Part shown: in pieces, positions 25,853 to 35,096 of the stretch
How the letters are laid out: the number at the start of each line of letters is the position of its first letter
How positions within the stretch are numbered: the first letter of the stretch is position 1
From: Streptomyces sp. NBC_01314
GTDB taxonomy: Bacteria > Actinomycetota > Actinomycetes > Streptomycetales > Streptomycetaceae
Length of the DNA: 64,000 nt
Direction: 5' to 3'
Assembly (NCBI RefSeq): GCF_041435215.1
Contig: NZ_CP108394.1
Location: 6,696,001 to 6,760,000, forward strand
The notes under the pieces: model-generated
What the model saw: only the letters and a program-made list of their open reading frames with translations
What the model was told of the DNA's origin: nothing
Databases searched by the model: none
Program-made: the position numbers and the translations under genes

Positions 25853-27880
25853 GTGCAGGGGAACGGGACAGAGGTCACCGCCGCGGACATCGCGCGGCTC
25901 GCAGGCGTGGGTCGCGCCGCCGTCAGCAACTGGCGCCGACGGCACGCCGACTTCCCCAAACCGGTCGGCGGCACCGAGACCAGCCCGGCCTTCGCGCTCA
26001 GCGAGGTCGAGGAATGGCTGCGCGATCAGGGCAAGCTCGCCGAGGTGCCCCTGAAGGAGCGCGTCTGGCAGCAGGTCACCGGCCACCCGGAGGGCCCCGT
26101 CGCCGCCCTGGTGCACGCGGGCTGTGCCCTGCTCCACCTTCACGACCGGCCCCTGGCCTGGCTGGAGTTGAGCGCCTGCCCCGACGACGAGCAGCTGGCC
26201 CGGATCCTCTCCGAGTCGCTCCGGGACGTCCTCACTCCGCGCTTCGGCCCGGCCCGCGAGCCCGCAGTGCCCCAGCCGACGCCCGCCGAACTCCTGCCCT
26301 CGATCCCGCTGCTGCGCGGCGCCACCGAGCTCGCGGCCGACCTGGGAGCGCGGCAGACCTTCGAGTTCCTGCTCGCCCGGCACCTCGACGCCAACCCACG
26401 TCAGTACACGCTCACTCCGGGCGAGCTCGCCGAGCTGATGGCCGAACTCGCCGGGCCCGCCCGCTCGGTGCTCGACCCGGCCTGCGGCACCGGCGCCCTT
26501 CTGCGCGCCGTCGCCGCCCGCCCCGGACAGGAGCTGTACGGCCAGGACAGCTCCCGCGAACTGGCCGCCCTCACCGCGCTCCGCCTCGCCCTGCGCACCG
26601 AGAGCACCATTCGCACCGCGCCGGGGGACAGCCTCCGCGCGGACGCCCACGAGCACCTCAAGGCCGAGGCCGTCCTGTGTCACCCGCCGTTCAACGAGCG
26701 CAACTGGGGCCACGACGAACTCGCCTACGACCCGCGCTGGGAGTACGGCTTCCCGGCCCGTACGGAATCCGAACTCGCCTGGGTGCAGCACGCGCTGGCC
26801 CGTCTGGAGGACGGCGGCAGCGCCGTCCTGCTGATGCCGCCGGCCGCCGCGAGCCGCCGTTCGGGACGCCGTATCCGCGCCGACCTGCTGCGCCGGGGCG
26901 CCCTGCGTGCCGTGATCGCCCTGCCGGTCGGCGCGGCACCTCCGTACAACATCCCGTTGCACCTGTGGGTGCTGCGCAGGCCCGGCAAGGCGCCCGTGCC
27001 GCCCGGGTTGCTGCTCGTCGACACCGGGCGGCTCGTCCCCGAGGGGCGGAGCGGGTTCGACTGGACGGCGGTGCGTGCCGCCGTGCTCGACGCCTGGCGG
27101 CCCTTCGAGCGGGCGGGCGGGGTGACGGAGCGGCCGGGGCTCAGCCGTTCGGTGCCGGTCATCGAACTGCTCGACGACGACGTGGACCTGGCCCCTGCCC
27201 GGCATCTGCCGCCCCCGGCCGCGGGCGGCGGCGCCGAGCAGTTGACCGTCGTACGCGAACGCCTCGCCGAGACCCTCCGCCTGACCACCGACCTGACACT
27301 CCCGCTCGCCGGGGACGCGCAGCCCGCGCGCTGGCCGCTCACCACGGTCGGCGAACTCGCGCGCGGGGGAGCCCTGGTGCTGTGCACGGGCGGAACCGGC
27401 ACCCACGCGCGCGTGCTCACCGATCACGACGTCCTGGCCGGCACGGCACCCTCGGGAACCCTGCCGGAGACCGGCGAGAATCCGGTGCTGGTGGAGCCCG
27501 GTGACGTCGTCGTCCCCGTCCTCGGCGGTGGCGGGGTCGCGCGGGTGATCGACGAGGAGACCGCGGGCGCCGCCCTCGGCCGCAACCTCACGCTGCTGCG
27601 CCCCGACCGGGCCGCGCTCGACGCGTGGTTCGTCGCCGGTTTCCTGCGCGGCACCGCCAACAGCCGCCAGGCCAGCAGCTACGCCTCCACCGCGACCCGC
27701 CTCGACGTACGCCGTCTCCAACTGCCCAGGCTCCCCCTGGACCAGCAGCGCCGCTACGGCGAACGGTTCCGTGCCCTGGCCGCCTTCGAGGACGCCCTCC
27801 GCCAGGCCGGCCGCCTCGGCGAACGCCTCGTGCGCGGCATGTACGACGGACTGACGGACGGCACGGTCCCCCCGGACTGA
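25853..27880 (+). CDS. HTH plus N-6 DNA methylase-like protein with altered motif IV
   Basis: 675 residues. The N-terminus is a MerR-like helix-turn-helix (TAADIARLAGVGRAAVSNWR). The methylase core follows, with motif I VLDPACGTGALLRAV near residue 205. Motif IV, normally (N/D/S)PP(Y/F), reads CHPPFNERNWG: the expected Asn is His277 (codon CAC). The C-terminal part (residues about 480-660) resembles a specificity-like region. The GTG at 25853 has a GAGGGGAG site; an ATG at 25811 is less supported. No restriction subunit is adjacent, so it may be an orphan methylase or a transcription regulator that lost catalysis. Confidence 0.8.
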   Translation: MQGNGTEVTAADIARLAGVGRAAVSNWRRRHADFPKPVGGTETSPAFALSEVEEWLRDQGKLAEVPLKERVWQQVTGHPEGPVAALVHAGCALLHLHDRPLAWLELSACPDDEQLARILSESLRDVLTPRFGPAREPAVPQPTPAELLPSIPLLRGATELAADLGARQTFEFLLARHLDANPRQYTLTPGELAELMAELAGPARSVLDPACGTGALLRAVAARPGQELYGQDSSRELAALTALRLALRTESTIRTAPGDSLRADAHEHLKAEAVLCHPPFNERNWGHDELAYDPRWEYGFPARTESELAWVQHALARLEDGGSAVLLMPPAAASRRSGRRIRADLLRRGALRAVIALPVGAAPPYNIPLHLWVLRRPGKAPVPPGLLLVDTGRLVPEGRSGFDWTAVRAAVLDAWRPFERAGGVTERPGLSRSVPVIELLDDDVDLAPARHLPPPAAGGGAEQLTVVRERLAETLRLTTDLTLPLAGDAQPARWPLTTVGELARGGALVLCTGGTGTHARVLTDHDVLAGTAPSGTLPETGENPVLVEPGDVVVPVLGGGGVARVIDEETAGAALGRNLTLLRPDRAALDAWFVAGFLRGTANSRQASSYASTATRLDVRRLQLPRLPLDQQRRYGERFRALAAFEDALRQAGRLGERLVRGMYDGLTDGTVPPD

Positions 27881-27930
27881 GCCCGCGGACAGGGTGGTCG
27901 CGGCGGCCCGACACCGCGAACTCCCCCTAC

Positions 27931-27977
27931 GATCACGCCTACCGGACGGAACGCCGATCACGCCTACCGGACGGAAC
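27931..27977. repeat. 22-bp perfect direct repeat before the membrane protein/kinase operon
   Basis: Two identical 22-bp copies (27931-27952 and 27956-27977) are separated by 3 bp, about 140 bp upstream of the operon start. The shared core is CGCCTACCGGACGGAA. Confidence 0.7.
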
Positions 27978-28113
27978 CGCTCCGCCTCGGGCGGCGTGAC
28001 CAGCACTGCGGTACTACAACGGTTGTCCACAACCCTGGACCTCATGTCGTGGTCGACCGATACCCTCGGGAGGACATCGCAAGTCCGCTCTCACCAGGCC
28101 ATCAGGAGCAGCC

Positions 28114-28722
28114 ATGCAAGGCCACGGCTACGCGCCGACACCGCCCCCCGGCCCCGATCAAGGGGGCCAGGTCACACTCCGTGTGATCTTCGTGGTGGTC
28201 GCGGTCATGAGCTGTGGCCTGCTCGCCTGGGCCTGCCTGCTGCGGCTCGCCTCGGTGACCCGCAGGACCCGGGACTGGTGGCTGTTCGCCCTCGCGATCG
28301 TCCACATCATCGCGACGCTGTACATCATCGGCACCGACCCGGGCGAGGAGGAGTTCACCACCTGGCGCGGCGACGTCGGCATGTCGATGCTGTTCGGCGG
28401 CCTGCTCGCGATCGTCGCGTACTACCTGGCCGCGGACATACGCCACTCCAGCCGCTCCCGGATGATCCCGCAGTCGCCGTACGCCCAGACCACGGCGTAC
28501 TCGCAGCAGACCGGGTACAGCTACCCGCCGGTCCAGGTCCCGCAGCCCTACACGCCCGCCCCGCCGGTCCAGCCGCCCGTCCAGCCGCAGCACCTCCCGC
28601 AGCAGGCGCAGCCCCAGCCCGGCCCGGAGCCGCAGCGCCCCGGGCCCGCACGCATAGACCAGGTGCGCGCCGAGCTCGACGAGCTCAGTGACTATCTCCG
28701 CAAGCACGAAGGAGACCGGTGA
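28114..28722 (+). CDS. Three-helix membrane protein preceding a Ser/Thr kinase
   Basis: 202 residues. Hydrophobic helices lie near residues 17-40, 55-75 and 90-108, followed by a Gln/Pro-rich cytoplasmic tail (QTTAYSQQTGYSYPPVQVP) and a charged helical end. The ATG at 28114 has a CAGGAG site. Its stop codon overlaps the kinase GTG start by 4 nt, so the two are translated together. It could anchor or be phosphorylated by the soluble kinase; this is inference. I do not recognise a named family. Confidence 0.75.
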   Translation: MQGHGYAPTPPPGPDQGGQVTLRVIFVVVAVMSCGLLAWACLLRLASVTRRTRDWWLFALAIVHIIATLYIIGTDPGEEEFTTWRGDVGMSMLFGGLLAIVAYYLAADIRHSSRSRMIPQSPYAQTTAYSQQTGYSYPPVQVPQPYTPAPPVQPPVQPQHLPQQAQPQPGPEPQRPGPARIDQVRAELDELSDYLRKHEGDR

Positions 28723-30260
28723 CCCAGGGACGGGGGGCCGGACGCCTGATCACCGGCCGCTACGAACTGTCCACGATCATCGGACAGGGCGGCATGGGCC
28801 AGGTGTGGACGGCATACGACCAGCGCCTTGACCGGCGCGTGGCGGTGAAGTTGCTGCGCCCGGACAAGGTCGCGGGCCAGGAGGCCGACGAGCTGCGTCG
28901 CCGCTTCGTGCGCGAGTGCCGTGTCACCGCCCAGGTCGACCACCCCGGCCTGGTGACCGTGCACGACGCGGGCAGCGAGGGCGAGGAGCTGTTCCTCGTC
29001 ATGCAGTACGTCGACGGGGCCGACCTCGCCGACCACCTCGCCGAGCACGACCCGTACCCGTGGCAGTGGACCGTCTCGGTCGCCGCCCAGCTGTGCGCCG
29101 TGCTGTCCGCCGTGCACGCGGTGCCGATCATCCACCGCGACCTCAAGCCGCGGAACGTCATGGTCAAGCAGGACGGCACGGTCACGGTCCTCGACCTCGG
29201 CGTCGCCTCCGTGATGGACACCGACACCACCCGCCTGACCCACACCGGTTCGCCGATCGGCAGCCCCGCGTACATGGCCCCCGAACAGGCCATGGGCGGC
29301 GCGGTCGGCCCGTACACCGACCTGTACGCCCTCGGGGTGCTGATACACGAACTGCTCAGCGGGAACGTCCCGTTCACGGGCTCCACCGCCCTCGGCGTCC
29401 TCCACCGCCACCTCTACGAGCCGCCGGTCCCCGTCCGCCGCCTGCGCCCCGAGGTGCCCGAGAGCCTGGAGACACTGGTTCTCCGGCTGCTCTCCAAGGA
29501 CCCGCAGCACCGCCCGTCCTCCGCGCAGGAGACGTACGAGCAACTCCTGCCGCTGCTGCCCGCGCGCGGTATGCCCACCGGCTCCCCGCTCGACCCCACG
29601 CGGCCCTTCCTGCGCCCGCACGCACCCTGGCCGGACCGCGCCCGTATCCCCGCGCCGCAGCCGTCCGCCGCGTCCGACGTGGCGCCCGCGGCCGACAAGC
29701 CCGACGTGGCGGGTGCCGTCGACGATGTCAAGCGGCTCCTCGGCGAGGGCCGCATCACCCAGGCCGTCGACATCCTCGGCGCGATCCTCCCGGCCGCCGC
29801 CGCCCAGCACGGCGAGCACTCACCCGTCGTCCGCACCCTGCGCAAGCAGTACGCGGCCACCCTCATGGACGACGGCCAGTACCGCCGAGCCCTGCCCGAG
29901 CTGCGCCGCCTCGGCGACGAGCGCGCCGCCGAGGCCGGCCAGGCCGACACCCAGGCACTGCGCTTCCGCTACGACTCCGCCCAGTGCCTCGAACAACTCG
30001 GCGAACCGGCCGCGGCCCTCGCCGAGTACCGCTCCCTGCTGCCGTACTACGAGAACCAGTACGTCGGCGGCGACCCGGAACTCTCCCTCGACGTCCGCCG
30101 CCGCATAGGTCATTTGCTTCTCGCCCTCGGTGACCGCGGCGCCGCCCACGAGACCCTGGGCCGCCTGCTGGTGGACGTGGAACGGCTGCGCGGGCCGGGC
30201 CATCCACTGGCGGGCGAGGTCCGGCGCACGCTGCAGTGGCTTGGGCAGGTGCGCGGCTGA
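28719..30260 (+). CDS. Hanks-type Ser/Thr protein kinase with C-terminal TPR-like region
   Basis: 513 residues. The kinase domain has the glycine loop GQGGMGQV at 22-29, Lys44 in VAVKLL, HRD at 139-141 with catalytic Asp141, Asn146, DLG (in place of DFG) with Asp159, and APE at 187-189. All catalytic residues are present. After a Pro-rich linker, residues about 330-510 are helical and repetitive (ALPELRRLGDERAAEAGQAD, YRSLLPYYENQYVGG), like tetratricopeptide repeats. There is no transmembrane helix and no PASTA domain, so this kinase is cytoplasmic and not PknB. The preceding membrane protein may supply the membrane link. Confidence 0.9.
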   Translation: MTQGRGAGRLITGRYELSTIIGQGGMGQVWTAYDQRLDRRVAVKLLRPDKVAGQEADELRRRFVRECRVTAQVDHPGLVTVHDAGSEGEELFLVMQYVDGADLADHLAEHDPYPWQWTVSVAAQLCAVLSAVHAVPIIHRDLKPRNVMVKQDGTVTVLDLGVASVMDTDTTRLTHTGSPIGSPAYMAPEQAMGGAVGPYTDLYALGVLIHELLSGNVPFTGSTALGVLHRHLYEPPVPVRRLRPEVPESLETLVLRLLSKDPQHRPSSAQETYEQLLPLLPARGMPTGSPLDPTRPFLRPHAPWPDRARIPAPQPSAASDVAPAADKPDVAGAVDDVKRLLGEGRITQAVDILGAILPAAAAQHGEHSPVVRTLRKQYAATLMDDGQYRRALPELRRLGDERAAEAGQADTQALRFRYDSAQCLEQLGEPAAALAEYRSLLPYYENQYVGGDPELSLDVRRRIGHLLLALGDRGAAHETLGRLLVDVERLRGPGHPLAGEVRRTLQWLGQVRG

Positions 30261-30404
30261 CGCGGACGGCGGGCCGCATGTTTTGCGCCACCTTGGCCGA
30301 AGTTTGCCATGGTCGAGAGTCGGGGTTTCCCGAACACGGAGACGGCACCGCTTAGCTGTGAGCACACAGCGATCAAGGGGAGCGATCAAGGGGTGGGGCC
30401 ACGT

Positions 30405-31295
30405 ATGTCCGACAACCAGTCCAGCCACCGCCGATCCGGCGGGTCGAGCGGTCGGCACCCCGGCAGGTCCGGCCACCGGCAGTCCAGGAAGCGCAGATAC
30501 ATCGCCTGGACCGCCGCCGGCGCCGCCGTCCTCGCCGGAGCCGGGCTCGCCGCGCAGAACTCCCTGGCCACGACCACGGCCTGGCCCGCCGCCAAGGTCT
30601 ACACGGGCCGCGCCTTCGACACCTGCACGGCCCCCTCCCTGTCCGCGATGAAGGCCTGGAAGACCGGCTTCTACGGCGCGGCGGCGGTCTACGTCGGCGG
30701 CAGGAACCGCGGCTGCTCCCAGCCCAACCTCACCGCCTCCTGGGTGAAGTCCGTCAACACCCTCGGCTGGAAGCTCGTCCCGCTCTACGTCGGTGCCCAG
30801 CCGCCCTGCCAGACCGGTTCGAGCCCCGAGAAGATCACCGCGTCGACCGCCGCCTCCCAGGGCGCCGCCGACGGAGCGGACGCCGTCGCCAGGGCCGCCG
30901 CCCTGGGCATGAAGCCCGGCAGCGCGCTCTACCTCGACATGGAGGCGTACGACACCACGAACACGGCCTGCGACAACGCCGTCCTCACCTACATCCGCGC
31001 CTGGCACGAGGCACTCGGCGCCAAGAAGTACCGCTCCGGCTTCTACGGCTTCAGCAGCTCCAGCGCCAAGTCCGTCGCCACCGCCACCGACCGCACGAAC
31101 CTGCCGGGCAACCTCTGGTACGCCAAGTGGGACAAGGTCAACACGACGACCACCGACTGGCCGTTCGACCCGAAGCTGTACACCGGGCACCACCGTGCCC
31201 ACCAGTACATGGTCAACAGCAAGGAGACCCGCGGCGGTCACACGATCACCGTGGACCGCGACGCCTGGGACGCCCCGGTGGCGATCGTGGGGTGA
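30405..31295 (+). CDS. Exported DUF1906 (glycosidase-like) protein
   Basis: 296 residues. A basic N-terminus rich in Ser, Arg and His is followed by a membrane segment (YIAWTAAGAAVLAGAGLAA). The domain from residue about 60 reads GRAFDTCTAPSLSAMKAW, FYGAAAVYVGG and GSALYLDMEAYDTTNTAC. This is the DUF1906 TIM-barrel related to glycoside hydrolase-like Rv2525c, with acidic residues DME where GH25 enzymes have their catalytic pair. It probably acts at the cell wall; activity is not established. The ATG at 30405 has an AAGGGGTGGG site. Confidence 0.8.
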   Translation: MSDNQSSHRRSGGSSGRHPGRSGHRQSRKRRYIAWTAAGAAVLAGAGLAAQNSLATTTAWPAAKVYTGRAFDTCTAPSLSAMKAWKTGFYGAAAVYVGGRNRGCSQPNLTASWVKSVNTLGWKLVPLYVGAQPPCQTGSSPEKITASTAASQGAADGADAVARAAALGMKPGSALYLDMEAYDTTNTACDNAVLTYIRAWHEALGAKKYRSGFYGFSSSSAKSVATATDRTNLPGNLWYAKWDKVNTTTTDWPFDPKLYTGHHRAHQYMVNSKETRGGHTITVDRDAWDAPVAIVG

Positions 31296-31493
31296 GCGCC
31301 GGGCGGGCACGTGGGTCGCGCCGGGGGCGGACCGACCGCGCCTGAGGGCCGGTAGTGGCACGGTCCCGGGGCGACGGTGCCCGAAGTCGGCGTGAATCGT
31401 TGGTCGAATGGCTGGCCGAGAGCAGGGCCACTGCCTAACATCGATCACCGCAAGACTTTGTGCACCGCCGCACAATCTCCTCGGGAGGCCAAC

Positions 31494-32165
31494 TTGCACC
31501 GCCGCCGTCGCACCGCGCTCCTCCTCTCCGCAGCGATCGCCGCCGCGTCCCCGCTCCTCACTGCCTGCGGAGGCGATGCGCATCCCGGCGCGGCGGCCGT
31601 CGTCGGCGCGGACCGGATCACGGTCGCGCAACTGGAGAACCGGGTGAACGCGGTGCGCACCGCCCAGCGCGCCGCCAGCACCGATCAGAGCCAGTACCAG
31701 CAGGTCGTCGCCCAGAGCAGCGCCCTCACCCGCAACACCCTGAACGGCATGGTCCTGGAGAAGGTCCTCGACCAGGCACTCAAGGACGCCGGGGTGACCG
31801 TCACCCGCAAGGAAGTCCAGCAGTACCGTTCCGGCCTGGAAACGGAGGCCGGCGGGGCCGAGGCTCTGGAAACGGCCTATCTGCAGCGCTACAGCGTCGC
31901 CCCGGAGCAGCTGGAGGAAAGCCTTCGCAGCGACGTCGAGGTCCAGAAACTCGCCGCCTCCGTGGGCGCCGACCTCAACACCCAGGAGGGCGGCGCCGTC
32001 TTCTGGAAGGCCCTCTCCGAGGCCTCGAAGAAGCTCGACGTGGACCTCAACCCCCGCTACGGCAGCTGGGGCGTCGACCCGACGTCCGGCCGGGTCGGCC
32101 TGGTGGACGCCAAGACACCATGGCTGAAGGAAGTCACCGGGACGGGGACGCCGGAGTCGGCGTAG
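31494..32165 (+). CDS. SurA N-terminal-domain lipoprotein
   Basis: 223 residues. The signal peptide ends in the lipobox LTAC. The mature protein reads VVGADRITVAQLENRVNAVR, then LNGMVLEKVLDQALKDAGVT and VTRKEVQQY, the helical chaperone pattern of SurA-N. A peptidyl-prolyl isomerase domain is absent, since the C-terminal 60 residues are too short. A TTG start at 31494 is inferred from the GGGAGG site 7 nt upstream and the position of the signal peptide. It may chaperone exported proteins. The following gene mazG is 228 bp away with a tandem repeat between. Confidence 0.8.
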   Translation: MHRRRRTALLLSAAIAAASPLLTACGGDAHPGAAAVVGADRITVAQLENRVNAVRTAQRAASTDQSQYQQVVAQSSALTRNTLNGMVLEKVLDQALKDAGVTVTRKEVQQYRSGLETEAGGAEALETAYLQRYSVAPEQLEESLRSDVEVQKLAASVGADLNTQEGGAVFWKALSEASKKLDVDLNPRYGSWGVDPTSGRVGLVDAKTPWLKEVTGTGTPESA

Positions 32166-32170
32166 CGGGC

Positions 32171-32281
32171 GGGCCGGTATCTACGGCGGGTACCTGCAGC
32201 GGGTGCCTGCGGTAGGTACCCGCAGCGGGTGTCTACGGCAGGTACCTACAGCGGCCGGTGTCTACGGCAGGTGCCCTCTGC
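32171..32281. repeat. Four tandem units of about 26 bp between the SurA-like gene and mazG
   Basis: Imperfect units at 32171-32200, 32201-32226, 32227-32252 and 32253-32281 share CTACGGCAGGTACCTACAGC-like cores. Each contains a small GGTACC dyad, so the transcript could fold into serial hairpins. Confidence 0.75.
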
Positions 32282-32392
32282 GGGCGCCCCGGACACCGGC
32301 CCCATGCCAGGGCACGCGGGCGCGGGCGAACCCGTCCACCCGGCCTGTGGATAACTTCGGGGGTCGTCGGTGACGTGGGTTACGTTCGTGGG

Positions 32393-33508
32393 GTGAACGC
32401 ACACCGCCCCGACGACGCCCCCGCCACCACGACCCCCGCCACCACGGCTCCGGAGACCACGGCCGCCACTCCTGGCCCCGGCCGAGTGGTCCTGCTCACC
32501 ACCAGCCACCGTGTCGCTCCCGGTCTGCTCTCCTGGCCGGCCTGGCAGGCGCTGCACGGGGCGGACCGCGTCCTCTGCGCGGACGAGGCGCACCCCCAGC
32601 TCCCCTATCTCCGTGAGGCCGGCATCACGGTGGAGCAGGCGACCCCGAAGGCCGAGGAACTGGTCGACCTCTGCACCGGCGACCGCACGGTGGTCGTGGT
32701 GGCCGCCGCCGAGGGCGAACCCCGCCTCACCGACGGCCTCGCCCGCCTCGCCGGTTCCGGCGGTGTCCGGATGCCGTCCCTGGAGCTCCTCCCCGCCTCC
32801 TACGACCTCCCCGGCGCCCGCCTCCTCGATCTCGTCCAGGTCATGGACCGGATCCGCGCCGAATGCCCCTGGTCCTCCCAGCAGACCCACAAGGGCCTCG
32901 CCAAGTACGGCATCGAGGAAGCGTACGAACTCGTCGAGGCCATCGAGGAGGGCGACCGCGACGAACTACGCGAGGAACTGGGCGACGTCCTCCTGCAGGT
33001 CGTCTTCCACGCCCGCATCGCCGAGGACGACCCCGACACCCCCTTCTCCATCGACGACGTGGCCGCCGGCATCATCACCAAGCTCATCCACCGCCACCCC
33101 CACGTCTTCGGCGACGCGACGGCCACGACCCCGGAGGACGTCAAGGCGCACTGGCTCCGCACCAAGGCCGTGGAGAAGCAGCGCGAGTCGGTCACCGACG
33201 GCGTACCCCTCGGTCAGCCCGGCCTCGCCCTCGCCGCCAAGCTCTCCTTCCGCGCCCGCACCGCAGGCCTCGCCGTCCCGATACCCCCCGGCGACGACAT
33301 CGGCTACGAACTCCTCGCCCTCGCCGCCCACGCCGAGTCCAAGGGCATCGACCCGGAGACGGCCCTACGAGCGGCGGCCCGCGCGTACCGGGACGCGATC
33401 CGCGTCGCGGAAGGCGTCGGCGGAGGGACGAAGAAGAAGATGCCCGAGGAGACCGACGAGGACAGCTACGAGAACAGCTACGAGGAAGGCGAAGAGGGAG
33501 ACGAGTAG
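32393..33508 (+). CDS. mazG: MazG-type nucleoside triphosphate pyrophosphohydrolase
   Basis: 371 residues. The MazG domain at about 160-270 reads MDRIRAECPWSSQQTHKGLA, IEEAYELVEAIEEG and DELREELGDVLLQVVFHARI, containing the ExxE and ExxD magnesium-binding motifs. It hydrolyses NTPs to NMP and pyrophosphate for pool cleaning. The N-terminal 130 residues (RVVLLTTSHRVAPGLLSW onward) look like a degenerate tetrapyrrole-methylase-like domain as in YabN fusions. The C-terminus is a strongly acidic tail. The GTG at 32393 is chosen by domain start; its ribosome site is weak. P450 and rpf genes follow on the same strand. Confidence 0.9.
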   Translation: MNAHRPDDAPATTTPATTAPETTAATPGPGRVVLLTTSHRVAPGLLSWPAWQALHGADRVLCADEAHPQLPYLREAGITVEQATPKAEELVDLCTGDRTVVVVAAAEGEPRLTDGLARLAGSGGVRMPSLELLPASYDLPGARLLDLVQVMDRIRAECPWSSQQTHKGLAKYGIEEAYELVEAIEEGDRDELREELGDVLLQVVFHARIAEDDPDTPFSIDDVAAGIITKLIHRHPHVFGDATATTPEDVKAHWLRTKAVEKQRESVTDGVPLGQPGLALAAKLSFRARTAGLAVPIPPGDDIGYELLALAAHAESKGIDPETALRAAARAYRDAIRVAEGVGGGTKKKMPEETDEDSYENSYEEGEEGDE

Positions 33509-33594
33509 GAAAACGTGAAGGAGGACGAGGTGGAAGGCGACGAGGAACGCGACGGGACCTCCGGGCGCCCCGAGAGGCCGGATACCGTCGGCGA

Positions 33595-34902
33595 GTGACC
33601 AACCAGCCCGCACCCACCTCCGCCACCCTCACGGGAACCGGCGCGCCCGATCTCTTCACCTGGGAGTTCGCCACCGACCCCTACCCGGCGTACGCCTGGC
33701 TCCGAGAAAACGCCCCCGTGCACAGGACGCGCCTCCCCAGTGGCGTGGAGGCCTGGCTGGTCACCCGCCACAGCGACGCGAAGCAGGCGCTCGCCGACGG
33801 GCGTCTCTCGAAGAACCCGGCGCATCACGACGAGCCCGCGCATGCCAAGGGGAAGACGGGTATCCCCGGTGAGCGCAAGGCCGAGTTGATGACGCATCTG
33901 CTGAACATCGATCCGCCGGACCACACCAGGCTCCGCCGCCTCGTCTCGAAGGCGTTCACGCCCCGCCGGGTCGCCGAGTTCGCCTCCCGGGTCCAGGAGC
34001 TGACCGATCAGCTCATCGACGGGTTCGCGGAGAAGGGCGAAGCCGACCTCATCCACGAGTTCGCCTTCCCCCTCCCCATCTACGCGATCTGCGACATGCT
34101 CGGCGTCCCCCGGGAGGACCAGGACGACTTCAGGGACTGGGCGGGGATGATGATCCGGCACGGCGGTGGCCCGCGTGGCGGCGTCGCGCGGTCGGTGAAG
34201 AAGATGCGCGGCTATCTCGCCGACCTCATCCACCGCAAGCGGGAAGCGCTCACCGAGCACCCCACGCCCGGCGAGGACCTCATCTCCGCGCTCATCCGCG
34301 CCTCCGACCACGGTGAGCACCTCACCGAGAACGAGGCCGCGGCGATGGCGTTCATCCTGCTGTTCGCCGGGTTCGAGACGACCGTCAACCTGATCGGGAA
34401 CGGCACGTACGCCCTCCTCACCCACCCCGACCAGCGGGCCCGCCTCCAGGCCTCCCTCGCCGCCGGGGAGAGCGCGCTGCTCGAAACCGGCGTCGAGGAA
34501 CTCCTCCGCTACGACGGCCCCGTCGAACTCGCCACCTGGCGCTTCGCGACCCAACCCCTCACCATCGGCGGCCAGGACATCGCCCCCGGCGATCCCGTCC
34601 TCGTCGTGCTCGCGGCGGCCGACCGCGACCCGGCCCGCTTCGACGACCCCGACACCCTCGACCTCTCCCGCCGTGACAACCAGCACCTCGGGTACGGCCA
34701 CGGAATCCACTACTGCCTCGGCGCCCCCCTCGCCCGCCTCGAAGGCCAGACCGCGCTGGCGACGCTCCTCACCCGCCTCCCCGATCTGCGACTCGCAGTG
34801 GATTCAGCCGATTTGAGGTGGCGAGGGGGTCTCATCATGCGCGGGTTGCGCACGCTTCCGGTGGAATTCACCCCGCGGGAGCGGCCCGTAAGCGGTCCGT
34901 AG
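33595..34902 (+). CDS. Cytochrome P450
   Basis: 435 residues. The I-helix oxygen-binding motif is Ala258-Gly259-Phe260-Glu261-Thr262-Thr263, with Phe where His or Asp is common. The K-helix ExxR is in VEELLRYDG. The haem-binding loop is HLGYGHGIHYCLG with ligand Cys374; the usual first Phe of FGxGxHxC is Leu. It is a soluble class I bacterial P450 needing ferredoxin, but no ferredoxin gene is adjacent. The GTG at 33595 is the start that begins TNQPAPTSATL. Nothing nearby indicates a biosynthetic cluster, so the substrate is open. Confidence 0.92.
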   Translation: MTNQPAPTSATLTGTGAPDLFTWEFATDPYPAYAWLRENAPVHRTRLPSGVEAWLVTRHSDAKQALADGRLSKNPAHHDEPAHAKGKTGIPGERKAELMTHLLNIDPPDHTRLRRLVSKAFTPRRVAEFASRVQELTDQLIDGFAEKGEADLIHEFAFPLPIYAICDMLGVPREDQDDFRDWAGMMIRHGGGPRGGVARSVKKMRGYLADLIHRKREALTEHPTPGEDLISALIRASDHGEHLTENEAAAMAFILLFAGFETTVNLIGNGTYALLTHPDQRARLQASLAAGESALLETGVEELLRYDGPVELATWRFATQPLTIGGQDIAPGDPVLVVLAAADRDPARFDDPDTLDLSRRDNQHLGYGHGIHYCLGAPLARLEGQTALATLLTRLPDLRLAVDSADLRWRGGLIMRGLRTLPVEFTPRERPVSGP

Positions 34903-35096
34903 CGGTAACCGGGCGGCCCGTAGCAATACCCCATTCCGCATCAGAAGATGACGCTCCCTCAACTCTGTGATCTTCACGTGATCTGTGCTGCATTAACTTG
35001 TGACAACTGATCGACTGCCGATACGTTCACACGTCAGTGCGAAGGGCGTAGTGCGCTCGTCGCACAGGCCACCGCTGTCGTGTGAAAGGCAACCGC

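Noticed and set aside
25853..27880. A complete type I or IIG restriction-modification system
   Set aside because: No endonuclease or separate specificity gene is adjacent and the catalytic NPPF motif is altered.
32171..32281. CRISPR array
   Set aside because: The units are contiguous and imperfect, with no spacers between them and no cas genes in the window.
33515..33598. A 27-codon acidic frame between mazG and the P450 gene
   Set aside because: It starts with a GTG but has no independent ribosome site; the composition simply continues the acidic mazG tail. Too little evidence.
33595..34902. A secondary-metabolite cluster around the P450 gene
   Set aside because: Neighbours are mazG and rpf genes; there is no synthase, ferredoxin, resistance or pathway regulator nearby.
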